DNA from: Streptosporangiaceae bacterium
GTDB taxonomy: Bacteria; Actinomycetota; Actinomycetes; Streptosporangiales; Streptosporangiaceae
Assembly (NCBI GenBank): GCA_030040475.1
Contig: JASHTQ010000556.1
Span: forward strand, 1 to 5,716
Reading direction: 5' to 3'
DNA length: 5,716 nucleotides
The position numbers and the translations under genes were made by a program. Positions 4,423 through 5,716 of this stretch are shown here, piece by piece. The stretch's first letter is position 1. Each line of letters opens with the position of its first letter. Under the pieces are notes generated by a model, which had not been told where the DNA came from, ran no database searches, and saw only the letters and a list, made by a program, of their open reading frames with translations.

Positions 4423-5716
4423 CAACTACGACTGTCAACGGCGGCGCCGAGGGCGTGCCGTTTCGCGATTTCGGCATCAGCGATGCCATCTGTTCGGGCC
4501 TGGAAGCGGCGGGTATCTTCACCACGTTTCCCATCCAGGCCCTCACCTTGCCACTGGCCCTGCGCGGCCAGGACATTATCGGGCAGGCCAGGACCGGGAC
4601 CGGCAAGACGCTGGCGTTCGGCATCCCGCTGCTGCAGCGCACCGAGGACGGCCCGGCGCACTCGCCGCGGGCACTCGTCGTCGTGCCCACCAGGGAACTG
4701 GCGATCCAGGTCGCGGACGACCTGCGCACCGCCGCGGTCAACCTGCCGACCCGGGTACTCACCGTTTACGGCGGGCGGGCTTACGAGCCGCAGATCGACG
4801 CGCTGGCAAAGGGCGTCGACATCGTCGTCGGCACGCCGGGACGCCTGCTCGACCTGGCCGAACGCCGCCACCTGGACCTGAGCGCGGTACAGGCGCTCGT
4901 GCTCGACGAGGCGGACAAGATGCTCGACCTGGGCTTCCTGCCCGACGTCGAGCGGATCGTCAGGCTCACCCCCGGCGACAGGCAGACGATGCTGTTCTCG
5001 GCGACGATGCCCGGCGACGTGGTCACGCTCGCGCGCCGGCACATGCGGCGCCCGACCAACGTACGCGCCGAAGGCCACGACGAGCCCGCGCCCGCGCCGC
5101 TGACGCGCCAGCACGTGTTCCGGACCCACCAGATGGACAAGATCGAGGTGCTCGCCCGGATGCTGCAGGCCAGGGACCGGGGCCTGACCATGGTGTTCTG
5201 CCAGACTAAGCGGGCCGCCGATCAGGTCGCGACCGCGCTGTCGTCCCGGGGGTTCGCGGTGGCCACGGTCCACGGCGACCTGGGCCAGGGCCAGCGCGAA
5301 CGCGCACTGCGGGCGTTCCGCAGCGGGAAGGTGGACGTGCTCACCGCGACCGAGGTCGCCGCGCGCGGGCTTGACGTCGACGACGTCACCCACGTGGTGA
5401 ACTACGAGTGCCCGGACGACGAGAAGATGTACGTGCATCGCATCGGCCGGACCGGACGGGCCGGCCGGGCGGGCGTGGCGGTCACCTTCGTCGACTGGCG
5501 GGACATGCCGCGCTGGAAGCTCATCAACGACACGCTCGGGCTCGGCAAGCCCGAGCCGGAAGAGACATACTCGACCTCCGAGCACCTCTACACCGAGCTC
5601 GACATTCCGCGCGAGGCGACCGGAACGCTGCCGCGCGCGATGCGTGAGCGGGCAGGCCTTGAGGCAGAGGCCATGGAGGACATCGGCGAGACGGGCCGCA
5701 TCCGCTCGCCGCGGGC
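4419..5716 (+). CDS. rhlE: DEAD-box ATP-dependent RNA helicase, RhlE type (C-terminus cut off by window edge)
   Basis: This enzyme unwinds RNA duplexes with ATP, in ribosome assembly or RNA decay. All helicase motifs are visible, counted from CTG 4419: Q motif FRDFG...PIQ (15-40), motif I ARTGTGKT (57-64), Ia PTRELA (90-95), Ib TPGR (139-142), II DEAD (163-166), III SAT (194-196), IV VFCQT (259-263), V TEVAARGLDV (311-320) and VI HRIGRTGR (340-347). Motif V has Glu312 where Asp is usual. After the core comes the actinobacterial extension VDWRDMPRWKLINDTLGL and ETYSTSEHLYTELDIP (358-397); the frame is open for 432 codons to the edge, and the family's basic or Gly/Arg-rich tail would lie beyond. 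CTG 4419 is preferred for its Shine-Dalgarno spacing and because it gives an xTTTT start like homologues I recall; GTG 4455 is the conventional alternative and keeps the Q motif. The frame is closed upstream by TGA at 4350. The symbol follows M. tuberculosis Rv3211. Confidence 0.95.
   Translation, partial: MTTTTVNGGAEGVPFRDFGISDAICSGLEAAGIFTTFPIQALTLPLALRGQDIIGQARTGTGKTLAFGIPLLQRTEDGPAHSPRALVVVPTRELAIQVADDLRTAAVNLPTRVLTVYGGRAYEPQIDALAKGVDIVVGTPGRLLDLAERRHLDLSAVQALVLDEADKMLDLGFLPDVERIVRLTPGDRQTMLFSATMPGDVVTLARRHMRRPTNVRAEGHDEPAPAPLTRQHVFRTHQMDKIEVLARMLQARDRGLTMVFCQTKRAADQVATALSSRGFAVATVHGDLGQGQRERALRAFRSGKVDVLTATEVAARGLDVDDVTHVVNYECPDDEKMYVHRIGRTGRAGRAGVAVTFVDWRDMPRWKLINDTLGLGKPEPEETYSTSEHLYTELDIPREATGTLPRAMRERAGLEAEAMEDIGETGRIRSPR

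Noticed and set aside
4068..5585. 505-codon minus-strand open frame
   Set aside because: It is antisense to the helicase, whose full motif set is on the plus strand.

Overview
The window is high-GC DNA with strongly G/C-biased third codon positions, TTG start codons and Shine-Dalgarno sites. Its gene families (bacterial Ku, a DUF3107 protein, an actinobacterial-type DEAD-box helicase) point to an actinomycete (Actinomycetota). I cannot name a genus. Both ends cut through genes.

Layout. Bases 1-821 (minus strand) carry most of a Ku gene for non-homologous end joining; its C-terminal tail runs off the left edge. Bases 822-1412 form a divergent intergenic region of about 590 bp with no convincing gene. 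It holds a tandem TTGACA repeat near ku, an AT-rich patch, a long imperfect hairpin (1018-1081) and a G-quadruplex-like G-run cluster (1142-1172). Bases 1413-3182 (plus) are one open frame for a two-dinucleotide-fold flavoprotein of the dihydrolipoyl dehydrogenase-like superfamily that lacks key residues of the disulfide active site. The last 57 codons of this frame look like a separate small acidic protein with its own AGGAGG and TTG start (3009), so the frame is either a fusion or two genes joined by a small frameshift. A TetR-family regulator (3248-3871) and a DUF3107 protein (3886-4125) follow, 14 nt apart and probably co-transcribed. After a 293-nt gap comes a DEAD-box RNA helicase of RhlE type (from about 4419, running off the right edge).

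The most interesting part is the helicase leader. A 10-bp perfect long-range pairing (4220-4229 with 4345-4354) encloses several local hairpins, two of which appear mutually exclusive. A further hairpin lies just before the ribosome binding site. The helicase frame has no ATG/GTG/TTG start at the position where the Shine-Dalgarno sequence predicts one: the codon there is CTG, overlapping the stop of a six-codon ATG minigene. This could be a structured autoregulatory 5' UTR with translational coupling, although a single missing C would also explain the start.

How the genes may work together. Ku serves DNA repair with a LigD partner that is not in the window. The TetR - DUF3107 - helicase order matches, from memory, the Rv3208 - Rv3208A (TB9.4) - Rv3211 (rhlE) neighbourhood of Mycobacterium tuberculosis, so it looks like a conserved actinobacterial block rather than accessory DNA. 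I see no mobile element, CRISPR array, tRNA or rRNA.
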